The position numbers were made by a program, and so were the translations under genes. DNA of 64,000 nucleotides. It comes from Streptomyces sp. CG 926. GTDB taxonomy: Bacteria > Actinomycetota > Actinomycetes > Streptomycetales > Streptomycetaceae. The notes beneath the pieces are model-generated. The model saw only the letters and a program-made list of their open reading frames with translations, did not search any database and was not told the origin of the DNA. Each line of letters starts with the position of its first letter. Position 1 is the stretch's first letter. Shown piece after piece: positions 51,781-60,679 of this stretch. The DNA is taken from the NCBI RefSeq assembly GCF_003148825.1, contig NZ_QGGZ01000002.1, positions 310,001 to 374,000 on the forward strand, given 5' to 3'.

Positions 51781-51897
51781 GCCCCCATCCTGCCGGGTCG
51801 CTGCGCGGGCTCGGCGGATTCGGGTGTGGCGCCGCGCCACGGTCGGACAGGGCCCGGCCGCCCCGGCCCTGGCGGGCGTCACCACACGGCGCTCCGC

Positions 51898-51996
51898 GCC
51901 CGCGCCTCGAACGCCGGCGGGGCTGGTTTCCCGCGCTGCCGCGTCCAAAGGCCTGCGGCGCCGAAATCAAGCCCCGCCGGCGTTTGAGGCGCGGGG
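51898..51996. repeat. Dispersed large inverted repeat, copy 3 (arms swapped)
   Basis: The arm CGCGCCTCGAACGCCGGCGG (51901 region) is followed by its near-complement GCCGGCGTTTGAGGCGCGGG (51977 region). The arms match those of copies 1 and 2 but are in the opposite order and enclose a different 45-nt centre. A GGGGCGGAGCCCCGGGGCCG block follows it. Confidence 0.75.
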
Positions 51997-52032
51997 TCCG
52001 GGGCGGAGCCCCGGGGCCGGGCGGAGCCCGGT

Positions 52033-52788
52033 TCAGGTCGTCGTGCCCAGCCAGGTGCCCACCGCGTAGGTGACGGCCATGGCCAGCGCGCCCCCGGCGA
52101 CGTTGCGCAGCACCGCCCTCGGCACCGGCGCACCGCCCAGCCGCGCGCTGATCACCCCGCACAACGTCAGCGCCGCCAGCACCGCCACCACCGTCACCGG
52201 CACCCGCGCCGACGGCCCCGGCAGGATGATCGCCAGCAGCGGCAGCAGCGCCCCCACCGTGAAGGCGATGAGGCTGGCGAAGGCCGCGTGCCACGGGTTG
52301 GCCAACTCGTCGGGATTGATCCCCAGCTCCACCCGGGCGTGGGCCCGCAACGCGTCCCGCTCCGTCAGCTGCTCGGCGGCCTCCCGGGCCACGTCCCGGC
52401 TGAGCCCCCGCGCGGCGAGCAGGTCGGTGAGTTCGTCGAGCTCCGCCTCCGGCTCCTCGGCCAGTTCCCAGCGCTCCAGGTCGAGCGCGGCCCGTTCGGA
52501 GTCCCGCTGCGAGCTGACGGAGACGTACTCCCCCGCCGCCATCGACAGCGAGCCCGCCAGCAGCCCGGCGACGCCCGCCGCCAGGATCGCCGAGCGCGAG
52601 GTGGTGGCCCCGGCCATACCGACCACCAGGCCCGCGGTGGAGATGATCCCGTCGTTGGCGCCGAGCACACCCGCGCGCAGCCAGTTGAGCCGTGTGCTGA
52701 TCTCCGCGCTCTGCGACCCGTCGCCCGTGCCGTGCGCCTCGATGTGCGCCTTGCCGGGCCGCTCGCCCGCGCCTTCGCCTGCCGTCAC
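52033..52788 (-). CDS. VIT1/CCC1-family transporter
   Basis: 251 aa. Five helices and a long cytoplasmic insertion between helices 2 and 3 that is rich in Glu (SERAALDLERWELAEEPEAELDEL, residues 97-120), the metal-binding layout of VIT1/CCC1 iron/manganese transporters. LRAGVLGANDGIISTAGLVVG is the family N-terminal signature. GTG 52788 follows a GGGGGG block. It probably exports or sequesters Fe2+ or Mn2+. Confidence 0.9.
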   Translation of the reverse strand: MTAGEGAGERPGKAHIEAHGTGDGSQSAEISTRLNWLRAGVLGANDGIISTAGLVVGMAGATTSRSAILAAGVAGLLAGSLSMAAGEYVSVSSQRDSERAALDLERWELAEEPEAELDELTDLLAARGLSRDVAREAAEQLTERDALRAHARVELGINPDELANPWHAAFASLIAFTVGALLPLLAIILPGPSARVPVTVVAVLAALTLCGVISARLGGAPVPRAVLRNVAGGALAMAVTYAVGTWLGTTT

Positions 52789-52878
52789 GCCCCCCACTGT
52801 CGCGGTCCGGGGCCGGCGTGGCCACCCGGCGGACCGGTCCGGGGTGCGCGGGCCCCGCCCCCGTACCAGGGTGGAGGG

Positions 52879-53970
52879 GTGAGACGCCGACGCGAGGAGC
52901 CGGGCGGGCTGCGCGGGGAACCGCCGCCCCGCTGGGCCCGGATCGCACCCGCGGCGGCCTTGGTGGCGCTGGTCCTCGCCCAGGCGCTGACCCCGGGCGC
53001 CGAGCTCGGGTTCTTCCTGGCGGGCCTGCCTCCGGTGGCCGCCTTCGCGTACGGGGCGGCCGGGACCGCGGCCTTCGCCGCCATCGTCCTGCTGCTCCTG
53101 GGGCTGCCGTCCCTCGGCGTCGGCCACGCCCGCAGTACGGACCTGGCCACGGTGGCCGCCGTCGGTGTGCTCAGCGTGGTGATCGCCTGGGTCCGCCAGC
53201 GCCGGGACGCACAGCTGGTCAGCGTCCGGACGGTGGCGGAGGCCGCCCAGCTCGCGGTCCTCCCGCCGGTACCGGACCGGGTGGGCCCGGTGCGCTGCTC
53301 GGGCCTGTACCGGGCGGCTCAGCGCGGCACGCTGGTCGGCGGCGATCTGTACGACGTACGGGCCGGGCCGCACGGCGTACGCGCCCTGGTCGGCGACGTA
53401 CAGGGGCACGGGCTGGCGGCGGTCGCCACGGTCGGGGCGCTGCTCGGCGCCTTCCGCGAGGCCGTGATCGACGACGTCGGGCTCGCGGCGGTCGCGGCCC
53501 GGCTGGACCGCCGGTTGGTGGCGGACGCGGCGGCCGCCTCGGTCGAGCATCCGGAGCTGTTCGCCACGGCCGTGCTGCTGGAGTTCCCGCCCGGGCTGGA
53601 CGTCGTCCGGATCGTGTCGTGCGGGCATCCGTCGGCCCTGCGGGTCCGCGGACCGGTGGTGGAGGAGGTGGCCGTGGATCCGGGGCCACCCCTGGGCCTG
53701 GGGCTCGCCGGCCCGAGCCCACCGAAGGTGACGGAGCTGGCGGTGCGGCCCGGGGACCAGCTGCTGCTGCACACCGACGGCGTGACGGAGGCCCGCGACG
53801 CGACGGGGCACTTCTACCCGCTGGCCGACCGCGTGCCCGTACTGGCGCGGGAGCCGGGGGGCCTGGTGGAGGCGGTGTGGCAGGACCTGTTGGCCTTCAC
53901 GAACGGCGGCCCGAACGACGACGTGGCCCTGCTGCTGCTCTCCCTGGACGGCCGGGAACCGGCGACGTAG
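52879..53970 (+). CDS. Membrane-anchored PP2C/SpoIIE-type protein phosphatase
   Basis: 363 aa. Three N-terminal helices (about residues 25-110) are followed by a SpoIIE/RsbU-type phosphatase domain: GGDLYDVRAGPHG, GDVQGHGLAA, LLHTDGVTEARD and GPNDDVALLLL supply the metal-binding acids. Such enzymes dephosphorylate anti-sigma-factor antagonists. No anti-sigma or antagonist gene is adjacent. Start is GTG 52879; the ribosome-binding sequence overlaps it closely, so the exact start is uncertain. It is divergent from the VIT1/CCC1 gene. Confidence 0.9.
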   Translation: MRRRREEPGGLRGEPPPRWARIAPAAALVALVLAQALTPGAELGFFLAGLPPVAAFAYGAAGTAAFAAIVLLLLGLPSLGVGHARSTDLATVAAVGVLSVVIAWVRQRRDAQLVSVRTVAEAAQLAVLPPVPDRVGPVRCSGLYRAAQRGTLVGGDLYDVRAGPHGVRALVGDVQGHGLAAVATVGALLGAFREAVIDDVGLAAVAARLDRRLVADAAAASVEHPELFATAVLLEFPPGLDVVRIVSCGHPSALRVRGPVVEEVAVDPGPPLGLGLAGPSPPKVTELAVRPGDQLLLHTDGVTEARDATGHFYPLADRVPVLAREPGGLVEAVWQDLLAFTNGGPNDDVALLLLSLDGREPAT

Positions 53971-54023
53971 GCCGTGCACCGCGCCCGGGCGGAGCCCACG
54001 CCCCACGGGAGCGCGAGGTCCGA

Positions 54024-54054
54024 CCCCGACCGGCCGGCGCCCGGCCGGTCGGGG
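54024..54054. terminator. Bidirectional terminator hairpin
   Basis: CCCCGACCGGCCGG and CCGGCCGGTCGGGG form a perfect 14-bp stem with a 3-nt loop between the convergent phosphatase gene and the small gene at 54093. Three GACGCCT repeats (54070-54094) follow. Confidence 0.8.
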
Positions 54055-54092
54055 CCCTTCACGTCTGGCGTCGGACGCCTGACGCCTGACGC

Positions 54093-54344
54093 CTACGACT
54101 CCATGATGAACGCGCGCACCATCTTGCAGGTGACATTCGACGGCCGGTGGATCCCCGTCCGGACCGCCATCGTCCGGATCTTCCGGTTGGTGGCGCGCCG
54201 AGCGTCGTACGTCCCCGAGTCGAGCAGGGATATCGCCAACCGCATCGCCTTCAGCCGGCGGTTGTGGCTCTCGTACCACTCGCGGGGCAGCCCCGCCGGC
54301 AGCGGCTTCTTCTTGACGTGCTGAATGGTGGTGGCAGTGGCCAT
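54093..54344 (-). CDS. Small conserved basic protein
   Basis: 83 aa, basic (HVKKKPLPAGLPREWYESHNRRLKAMRLAI...), without cysteines or a signal peptide. The composition and a helical central part suggest nucleic-acid binding, but no family is recognised. A GGGAGGCTG sequence lies about 5 nt upstream of the ATG (GGAGG in TGGGAGGCTGTAG). It is divergent from the ArsC-like gene. Function unknown. Confidence 0.7.
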   Translation of the reverse strand: MATATTIQHVKKKPLPAGLPREWYESHNRRLKAMRLAISLLDSGTYDARRATNRKIRTMAVRTGIHRPSNVTCKMVRAFIMES

Positions 54345-54450
54345 CTACAGCCTCCCAAACGGTAGTTGGCTTCCTGTCGTTCTCCCTCGATTTTACCTGC
54401 GACCACTGACAGAAGCCCTGGCCGGAACGGGCCTGGGTAGGGTTGGCGCC

Positions 54451-54822
54451 ATGGAGATCTGGATCAATCCCGCCTGTTCCAAGTGCCGCAGCGCCCTGAC
54501 CCTGCTGGACGCCGAGGGCGCCGACTACACGGTGCGCCGTTACCTGGAGGACGTGCCCTCCGAGGACGAGATCCGCGAGGTGCTCGGCCGTCTCGGGCTG
54601 GAGCCGTGGGACATCACGCGCACCTCGGATCCGCTCGCCGCGGAGACCGGGGTCAAGGAGCTGCCGCGCGAGGAGACCGACGCGGCACGCGGGCTCTGGA
54701 TCGCCCACCTCGCGGCCCACCCGAAGCTCATCCAGCGCCCGATCATCACCGCCGAGGACGGCACGGCCGTGGTCGGCCGGTCCGAGGAAGCGGTCCGCGA
54801 GGCCCTGTCCCGCAAGGGATAG
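54451..54822 (+). CDS. ArsC/Spx-family protein (arsenate-reductase-like)
   Basis: 123 aa thioredoxin-fold protein: CxxC in NPACSKCRS (residues 7-15), the C-terminal RPI (Arg-Pro-Ile) of ArsC-type enzymes and LGRLGLEPWDITR. The catalytic cysteine is followed by a second one, so it may work by an intramolecular disulfide. No arsenic resistance genes are near, so arsenate reduction is not assured. TAGGGT ends 7 nt before ATG 54451, a leaderless pattern. Confidence 0.85.
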   Translation: MEIWINPACSKCRSALTLLDAEGADYTVRRYLEDVPSEDEIREVLGRLGLEPWDITRTSDPLAAETGVKELPREETDAARGLWIAHLAAHPKLIQRPIITAEDGTAVVGRSEEAVREALSRKG

Positions 54823-54846
54823 GAGCATCTCGCCACGCCCACCCGG

Positions 54847-55710
54847 TCAGACGCGGCGCGCGATCACTTCCATGCACGCCCGGTAGCGCTCGCTGACCGC
54901 ATAGTGAACGGGTTCGAAGCCGTGCTCGGCCAGCAGCGCGTAGAGGCGGGGGCGGCTGAAGTTGTGGAAGTGCTCCAGCTCCCCCCAGTAGGGGTTGGCG
55001 CCGCCCGCGTCCAGCAGCCGCCAGACCGCGGAGTCGTAGTGGGGCATCGACGCGAAGAGGACGCCGTCCTCACGCAGCAACCGGTGGGCGGCGACCAGGC
55101 CCTCACCGGGGTACGGCATGTGCTCCAGTACGTCGGCCATGCTGATCACGGAGTACCGGCCGGGCGCGTCGAGCTGCCTGAGGTCGGCGCAGTGCGCCTC
55201 GATGCCGAGTCGGCGCAACCCTTCGGCTGTCGAGGGCCGCAGGTCGATGCCCTGGGGCTCGAAGCCCCACTCCTCCGCGGTGAACAGCAGCGATCCGTTG
55301 CCGAAGCCGACGTCGAGCCAGCAGCCGTCGGCCACGTAGCGGGCGACCCGCTCCACGATGCGCGCCGAGAGGTAGCGGTTCTGCTCGAACCCCGCGCCCG
55401 GCTGCTGGTTCGGGTTGGTCGAGGAGAAGATCTCCGCGCAGACCTCGTCCGAGAAGCAGCCGTCGGTGAAGACGTGTCCGCAGGCGGCGCAGCGCATCCA
55501 GACCATGGTCGGGGCGATCACCGGCTTGTAGAGCGGATGCCCTGAGCAGTCGCCGTTGCGCAGCACGGAGATCTCGGGGGCGACGCAGAGCGGACAGGCG
55601 TCGTACAGCAGACGCGGCTGGTGCGGCTGGTGCGGGTGGTGCGCTCGGTGCGGCGTGGGCACGGGCGGCGTCGCGACAGAAGTGGCCGCAACGGCTGGAT
55701 CGGCGGACAT
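54847..55710 (-). CDS. SAM-dependent methyltransferase with N-terminal zinc-ribbon
   Basis: 287 aa. A His/Pro-rich leader (1-35) precedes a zinc-ribbon-like pair CPLC and CAAC (about residues 38-85), then a class I methyltransferase domain: WLDVGFGNGSLLFTAEEWGFEPQGIDLRP and a DVLEHMPYPGEGL acidic/aromatic motif. This layout occurs in sugar or small-molecule C-methyltransferases. TACTTT ends 7 nt before ATG 55710, so it may be leaderless. The substrate is not predictable. Confidence 0.82.
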   Translation of the reverse strand: MSADPAVAATSVATPPVPTPHRAHHPHQPHQPRLLYDACPLCVAPEISVLRNGDCSGHPLYKPVIAPTMVWMRCAACGHVFTDGCFSDEVCAEIFSSTNPNQQPGAGFEQNRYLSARIVERVARYVADGCWLDVGFGNGSLLFTAEEWGFEPQGIDLRPSTAEGLRRLGIEAHCADLRQLDAPGRYSVISMADVLEHMPYPGEGLVAAHRLLREDGVLFASMPHYDSAVWRLLDAGGANPYWGELEHFHNFSRPRLYALLAEHGFEPVHYAVSERYRACMEVIARRV

Positions 55711-55773
55711 GTCAGGAAAAGTACCGCTCGTTCTCGCTGACGTCGCGATGCCGCGCGGGATCCGGTGCCGCAC

Positions 55774-56634
55774 TCAGAGGGCGAGCCGGCCGACGATCTC
55801 GTCGGCCGCCGTCAGCGGCAGCGCGTGGTGCGCCACCCCGGGCAGTACGTCGACACGCGCGCTCGGCAGCACCTCGCGCGCCACCCAGGCCGCGCGGTCG
55901 GAGTCGTGGCAGCGGGCGAGCCGGCCGAAGAGGACGTCGACCCGCGGGCCCGCGCCCGAGGGGTGCGCGAGCCCGGCCAGGTCCGGGCGCGGCCCGGTGA
56001 CCGGCCGGACCGTGGGAAACCCGGCGCTCTCCTCCTGCAGCCGCAGCCAGGTCGGATCGAGTGCGGCCCCGCGGGTCTCCCAGGCGAGGAAGGAGCGGAT
56101 CCGCTCGGGGGTGGGCCGCACCAGCATGGGTAGGGCGCGCAGTACGTAGCGCGGGCGCAGCCCCGCGAAGACCTGGGTCGGGTCGAGCAGCGCCAGGCGG
56201 TCGAGCCGGGTCGGGCGCAGGGCGGCGTAGTGGGCGGCGATCCAGGCCCCGTACGAGTGCCCGGCGAGGGTCACCGGCCCGCGCGGGCCCGGGCCGTCGA
56301 GGACCGCGTCGAGGACCGCGTCGAGCCAGCCGACCAGGTCCCCGACGGAGCGGATCGCCCGGTCGGCCGCCGGCACGCTGAGCCCGGGGTCACCCACCAG
56401 GTCCACGGCGTGCACCTGGTGGGCGCGGGCCGCCCCGGCCGCGACGCAGGCCCCCCACACGGTGGAGGTGGCCCCGCCGCCGGGCAGCAGCACCAGCGGC
56501 GGCGCGCCGGGCGGGCCGCAGCGGTTGACGCGGGTGACCCCGTACGGGGTGGGCAGGTCGACGGGCTCGACGGGGCCGGGCCATCGGCCGAGTGTCGTGT
56601 CGTAGGCGGCGCGGAAGGAAGACGTCCGGCGCAT
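55774..56634 (-). CDS. Alpha/beta hydrolase
   Basis: 286 aa. Oxyanion region LLPGGGATSTVWG, nucleophile elbow GHSYGAW, then late Asp and His (DVLPGVAHHALPL). ATG 56634 is chosen because GGAG lies 6 nt upstream. It is divergent from the MarR gene, sharing a region with a 15-bp palindrome. Substrate unknown; control by the neighbouring MarR is likely. Confidence 0.87.
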   Translation of the reverse strand: MRRTSSFRAAYDTTLGRWPGPVEPVDLPTPYGVTRVNRCGPPGAPPLVLLPGGGATSTVWGACVAAGAARAHQVHAVDLVGDPGLSVPAADRAIRSVGDLVGWLDAVLDAVLDGPGPRGPVTLAGHSYGAWIAAHYAALRPTRLDRLALLDPTQVFAGLRPRYVLRALPMLVRPTPERIRSFLAWETRGAALDPTWLRLQEESAGFPTVRPVTGPRPDLAGLAHPSGAGPRVDVLFGRLARCHDSDRAAWVAREVLPSARVDVLPGVAHHALPLTAADEIVGRLAL

Positions 56635-56687
56635 GTCCCGCTCCGATGCCTGATCCAATGTCTCCTCCGACCATCGCCTGCGATCTC

Positions 56688-56728
56688 TTGCCAGGCGATA
56701 ATCTCGCTCAGCGAGAGATTTTGCCAGG
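56688..56728. promoter_or_regulatory. Promoter/operator between hydrolase and marR
   Basis: TCTCGCTCAGCGAGA (56702-56716) is a 15-bp palindrome partly overlapping GATAAT (56697-56702), a -10-like hexamer for marR. Two TTGCCAGG direct repeats (56688 and 56721) flank it 33 bp apart, three helical turns. This fits a MarR-type autoregulated operator. Confidence 0.55.
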
Positions 56729-56735
56729 GGGCGAT

Positions 56736-57272
56736 GTGAACAAGAACCGGAACCCGGACCACCGGGAACCCGCGAGCGGGGACCCGACGGACGAGGAACC
56801 CGTGCGCGAGGAGCCCGTGCGCGAGGAGCCCGACAACCTTCGGCTGGTGCACCTGCTCCGCGCGGTGACCGTCGAGTTCGGTCTGCGTCAGGCCGAGTTC
56901 GCCGCCCGCAACGCCATGCACCCCACCGACGTACGGGCCCTGATCTGCCTGCTCGACGCGGCCCGCGCGGACGAACCGGCCACCGCGGGCCTGCTCGGCG
57001 CCCGCCTCGGCCTCAACTCCGCCGGCACCACCGCCGTGATCGACCGCCTCGAACGGCTGGGGCAGGTGGCACGCGTCCGCGACGACCGCGACCGGCGCCG
57101 GATCCTGCTGCGCGTGGAGCCGGCCGCGATCCGCCTGGGCCGGGAGTTCTTCGGACCCCTGATCGACGGCGTGCTCCAGGTACTCGACGGCTTCGACCCC
57201 GCCGAACGGGACACCGTACGCCGCTTCCTGACGGCCACCCACGCCGTCTTCGCCCGGGAGCCGCGCCCGTGA
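56736..57272 (+). CDS. MarR-family regulator
   Basis: 178 aa. A charged leader (residues 1-35, with the direct repeat VREEPVREEP) precedes a winged HTH: HPTDVRALICLLDAA..., GARLGLNSAGTTAVIDRLERLGQVARVRDDRDRRRILLRV. GTG 56736 follows GGGGGCGAT. Its stop overlaps the next gene's GTG (GTGA), so it is coupled to the MocR-type regulator. Both may sense related metabolites. Confidence 0.87.
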   Translation: MNKNRNPDHREPASGDPTDEEPVREEPVREEPDNLRLVHLLRAVTVEFGLRQAEFAARNAMHPTDVRALICLLDAARADEPATAGLLGARLGLNSAGTTAVIDRLERLGQVARVRDDRDRRRILLRVEPAAIRLGREFFGPLIDGVLQVLDGFDPAERDTVRRFLTATHAVFAREPRP

Positions 57273-58657
57273 CCACCCCCGACCTGGGACCCGGTGGCGC
57301 CGACCTGCACCTGGAACTCCCCGCCGAGGGCGCCCGGCGAACCGCCCTCGCCCAGGCCCTGCGGAGCGCCGTACGCAGCGGCCGCCTGGCCGGCGGGACC
57401 CTGCTGCCGCCGTACCGGACGCTGGCCGCCGACCTCGGACTGGCCCGCAACGCCGTCGCCGACGCGTACGCCGAGCTGGTCGCCGAGGGCTGGTTCACCG
57501 CCCGGCAGGGTTCCGGCACCCGCGTCGCCGAGGGGGTCGCCACCACCGACGCGCCCTCCGCCACGGCCGGACCCGTACCCGACCGACCCCGCCACGACCT
57601 GCTCCAGGGCAAGCCGGACCCCGCCTCCTTCCCCCGGGACGCCTGGGCGGCCAGCGCCCGCCGTGCCCTGTCCGAGGCGCCCACCGAGGCCTTCGGACCG
57701 GGCGATCCGCAAGGCCGCCCCGAACTGCGGCGGGCCCTGGCCGGCTACCTCTCCCGGGCGCGGGGCGTGCGCTGCGGTCCCGAGAACATCGTGATCTGCT
57801 CCGGCTTCGCCAACGGGTTACGGCTCCTGGCGTCCGTCCGACCCCCCGACTGGGCCGTCGAGGCGTACGGGCTGCCCTTCCACCACGGCATCCTCGAGAC
57901 CGCCGGGGTCCACCCGTACCCCGTCCCGGTCGACGAGGACGGCGCCCGGACGAAGGAACTCCCCGCCCGGGTGCCCACGTTGCTGCTCACACCGGCGCAC
58001 CAGTTCCCGACCGGCGGCCGCCTGCTGCCCGCCCGGCGGGCCGCCGCCGTGGAATGGGCCCGCGGCACCGGTGCCGTGATCGTGGAGGACGACTACGACG
58101 GGGAGTTCCGCTACGACCGCAAGCCGGTCGGCGCGTTGCAGGGACTGGCCCCCGAACACGTGGTGTACGCGGGCTCGCTGAGCAAGAGCCTCTCCCCGGC
58201 GCTGCGGCTGGGCTGGCTGGTCCTCCCGGACCGGCTGCGCGACCAGGTGCTGGCCGCGAAGGGCCTGCGGGAGTCCTGGGCGAGCACGTTGGACCAGCTG
58301 GCCCTGGCCGACTTCATCGACTGCGGGGCGTACGACCGCCACGTACGCCGGATGCGCCTGCGCTACCGGAACCGCCGCGACCAGCTGGTCTCCGTACTCG
58401 CGGCACACGCCCCGGAGGTCCGGGTGACGGGCATCTCGGCCGGGCTGCACGCCGTACTGGCACTGGCTCCGGGCCGGGAGTCCCCCGCCCTGGCCGCGGC
58501 CCACGCGGCGGGCCTGGCACTGGACGGCCTCTCGACGTACCGGCACCCGGCCGACCCGACCCCACCCCGCGAGGGCCTGGTGGTCGGCTACGCGGCGCCC
58601 CCGGACTCGGCTTTCACCCGGGCACTCGAAGCCCTGGCGGGGGTGGTGGGCCGGTAG
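57269..58657 (+). CDS. MocR/PdxR-type GntR regulator with aminotransferase domain
   Basis: 462 aa. GntR winged HTH (residues 22-80; LPPYRTLAADLGLARNAVADAYAELVAEGW) fused to a type I aminotransferase domain (110-460) with the PLP lysine in GSLSKSLSPALRLGW. These proteins use PLP or an amino-compound as effector and control PLP synthesis or aminoacid genes. GTG 57269 overlaps the upstream TGA. No pdx genes are next to it. Confidence 0.9.
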   Translation: MTTPDLGPGGADLHLELPAEGARRTALAQALRSAVRSGRLAGGTLLPPYRTLAADLGLARNAVADAYAELVAEGWFTARQGSGTRVAEGVATTDAPSATAGPVPDRPRHDLLQGKPDPASFPRDAWAASARRALSEAPTEAFGPGDPQGRPELRRALAGYLSRARGVRCGPENIVICSGFANGLRLLASVRPPDWAVEAYGLPFHHGILETAGVHPYPVPVDEDGARTKELPARVPTLLLTPAHQFPTGGRLLPARRAAAVEWARGTGAVIVEDDYDGEFRYDRKPVGALQGLAPEHVVYAGSLSKSLSPALRLGWLVLPDRLRDQVLAAKGLRESWASTLDQLALADFIDCGAYDRHVRRMRLRYRNRRDQLVSVLAAHAPEVRVTGISAGLHAVLALAPGRESPALAAAHAAGLALDGLSTYRHPADPTPPREGLVVGYAAPPDSAFTRALEALAGVVGR

Positions 58658-58667
58658 GACCGCTCGG

Positions 58668-59885
58668 TCAGCCGACGGCCACGGGGGCGGGGGCGGGGCC
58701 GGCGGGCCACTCGACGGAGGTCTCGGCCGCGACCCCGTAGTCGACGCCGGGGACGTCCCAGCCGTAGAGCCGGCCGACCTGGTCACGGAACCAGCCGGTG
58801 TCCGCCTCGGCCGCGATCGTGTCGGAGTCGACCGCGTCCCACGTGGCGCGGACGGCGGCCTGGACCCGGGGGTCCATCTCCCAGTCGTCCAACCGGATGC
58901 GGCCCTGGTCGTCGAGGCCGAGATCGGCGGCACCGACGAGCCGCTGCCACAGGGCCGCCGCCTGATCGACGGTGCTCTGCCAGCCGTCACCGGTGACCCG
59001 GTGGAGGATGCTGGTGTAGAGCGCGATGCTCGGAATCGCGGTGGAGGCCTGGGTGACGGCCGCGCCCGCGACGACGGTGTGGGCGTGGCCCGTGCCGGCC
59101 AGTCGGGTGTCGATGGCGCGGGCGGTGTCCTCGAGGTGCTGCTTGGCGGCGCCGATGGTGCCGGCCCGGTAGATGGGGGCGGTGATGTCGGAGCCGACGT
59201 AGGAGAGCGCGACGGTGCGGAACCCCTCGGCGAGCAGGCCCTTGGAGTCCAGCACGTCGATCCACCTCTGCCAGTCGGCGCCGCCCATGACCTGCACGGT
59301 GGCCTCGCGCTCGGCCTCGTCCGCGGCCTGCAGGTGCAACGCGCCGACCTGCGGGACGCCGTCCTCGAACACGAGGGTCTTCGCGCGGTGGTCGGTGCCG
59401 AGCGGCTTGATGACGGAGTGGTGGACCTCGCCGGTCAGCGGGTCCGTGCGACGCGGGGCCGCGATGCTGTGGATGAGCAGGTCGACCTTGCCGAAACGGT
59501 CGGCGAGCCGGCTCACGGCCTCGTCCTTGAGGCCGTCGGAGAAGGCGTCGCCGTTGAGGAAGGTGAAGTCGGCGCCGGCCTCGGCGGCGAGTTCGGCGGT
59601 CCGCGCGGTGCGGTACCAGCCCGCGCCGGCGGTACGCCGCTCCGTCTCGGCGGCTTCGAAGGCGATGCCGAGACCGCGCATCCGGTGCGCACGCAGGCCG
59701 ACCAGCGTCGCGGCCAGCCCGTAGCCGGCGCTGGAACCGATGACGAGGGCGACGGGACCGGGCCGGTCGCCGACAGGCTCCGGCGCCTGGCCCCACATGT
59801 GGTCGACCACCGCCTCGCAGCCGACCGGGTGGCTGTTGACGTACAGGTAGCCGCGGTTGCCGGGCTTGATCTCGCGGAGGCTCAC
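58668..59885 (-). CDS. fabV: FabV-like trans-2-enoyl-ACP/CoA reductase
   Basis: 405 aa, the length of FabV. N-terminal signature PGNRGYLYVNSHPVGCEA, NADH-binding LVIGSSAGYGLAATLVG and the catalytic Y-x8-K pair Y239/K248 in YRAGTIGAAK. It reduces the enoyl double bond in fatty acid synthesis, as an alternative to FabI. GTG 59885 follows GAAGGA by about 8 nt. It is transcribed toward the MocR-type regulator, which could be a neighbour only by chance. Confidence 0.9.
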   Translation of the reverse strand: MSLREIKPGNRGYLYVNSHPVGCEAVVDHMWGQAPEPVGDRPGPVALVIGSSAGYGLAATLVGLRAHRMRGLGIAFEAAETERRTAGAGWYRTARTAELAAEAGADFTFLNGDAFSDGLKDEAVSRLADRFGKVDLLIHSIAAPRRTDPLTGEVHHSVIKPLGTDHRAKTLVFEDGVPQVGALHLQAADEAEREATVQVMGGADWQRWIDVLDSKGLLAEGFRTVALSYVGSDITAPIYRAGTIGAAKQHLEDTARAIDTRLAGTGHAHTVVAGAAVTQASTAIPSIALYTSILHRVTGDGWQSTVDQAAALWQRLVGAADLGLDDQGRIRLDDWEMDPRVQAAVRATWDAVDSDTIAAEADTGWFRDQVGRLYGWDVPGVDYGVAAETSVEWPAGPAPAPVAVG

Positions 59886-60145
59886 TCGTGGGTCCTTCGG
59901 GTGGGGGATCGTGAACGACGGCCGCCGGCCCGGGTCTCGCTCGGGAAGGGCTCTGCCCACATCCTCGGGGAGCACGCTCCGACCGCACGATGTCGATCTT
60001 CACCAGAAGTGCCCACCCGTTCTTGTGGGTGTCCTTCGAAGGCCTCCGCCTCCCGATGCCGCACGCCTCTTCACCCCGCTCCCACCTTCCACCCCCTAGG
60101 GTGACCGGAGTACCAAAGAGGACGTATCGCATCAAAGGACCCGAC

Positions 60146-60679
60146 GTGAACGAGGAGCAGCAGCCGCACGGCCTCCCCGCCGAGGGCCCGGACCGGGTCG
60201 GGCGGCGGGGGGCCGACTGGATGTTCGGTGGGGCGTACGGGACCGTTCTGGCCAGTGCGCTGTTGGCCGCGCTGCACCAGAAGGGGGAGGAGTTCACCCC
60301 GTACTACGACGCCAGCTGGGTGCTCGTGACGGCCGCGACCGCCGGGCTCGCGCACGGCTACTCCCACCACATGGCCTCCCACCTGCGGGACTCCGCCGGG
60401 CACCGGTGGCGGATGCTGGGTCGGGGCCTGTGGAACGAGTGGCCGCTGGTCGTGGCCGCCCTGCCCACCGTCCTGCTGCTGGTCGCCGCCGGGCTGTTCG
60501 GCTGGGACGCCTACGCGGTGACCGCCGTCGGGCTGGGGCTGAACACGGCCCTACTGTTCGCCTGGGGCGCGCTCGTCGCGCTCCGCGTGGGCCACCGGTT
60601 CGGCTCCTCGCTGGCGATCGGCATGGCGGACGCCACCATCGGCCTGGCCATCATCGTGGCGAACGCGGTGATCAAGTAG
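60146..60679 (+). CDS. Four-helix membrane protein, function unknown
   Basis: 177 aa with four hydrophobic segments and a short charged N-terminus. YSHHMASHLRDSAGHRWR between helices 2 and 3 is rich in His. GTG 60146 has AAGGA 7 nt upstream; the frame is open upstream to 59990 but that part lacks coding bias. Its last 8 bases overlap the stop region of the convergent Gfo/Idh gene. Confidence 0.78.
   Translation: MNEEQQPHGLPAEGPDRVGRRGADWMFGGAYGTVLASALLAALHQKGEEFTPYYDASWVLVTAATAGLAHGYSHHMASHLRDSAGHRWRMLGRGLWNEWPLVVAALPTVLLLVAAGLFGWDAYAVTAVGLGLNTALLFAWGALVALRVGHRFGSSLAIGMADATIGLAIIVANAVIK

Noticed and set aside
52288-52878. Upstream extension of the SpoIIE phosphatase frame
   Set aside because: It is antisense to the VIT1/CCC1 gene and lacks any hydrophobic or domain pattern; the protein begins at GTG 52879.
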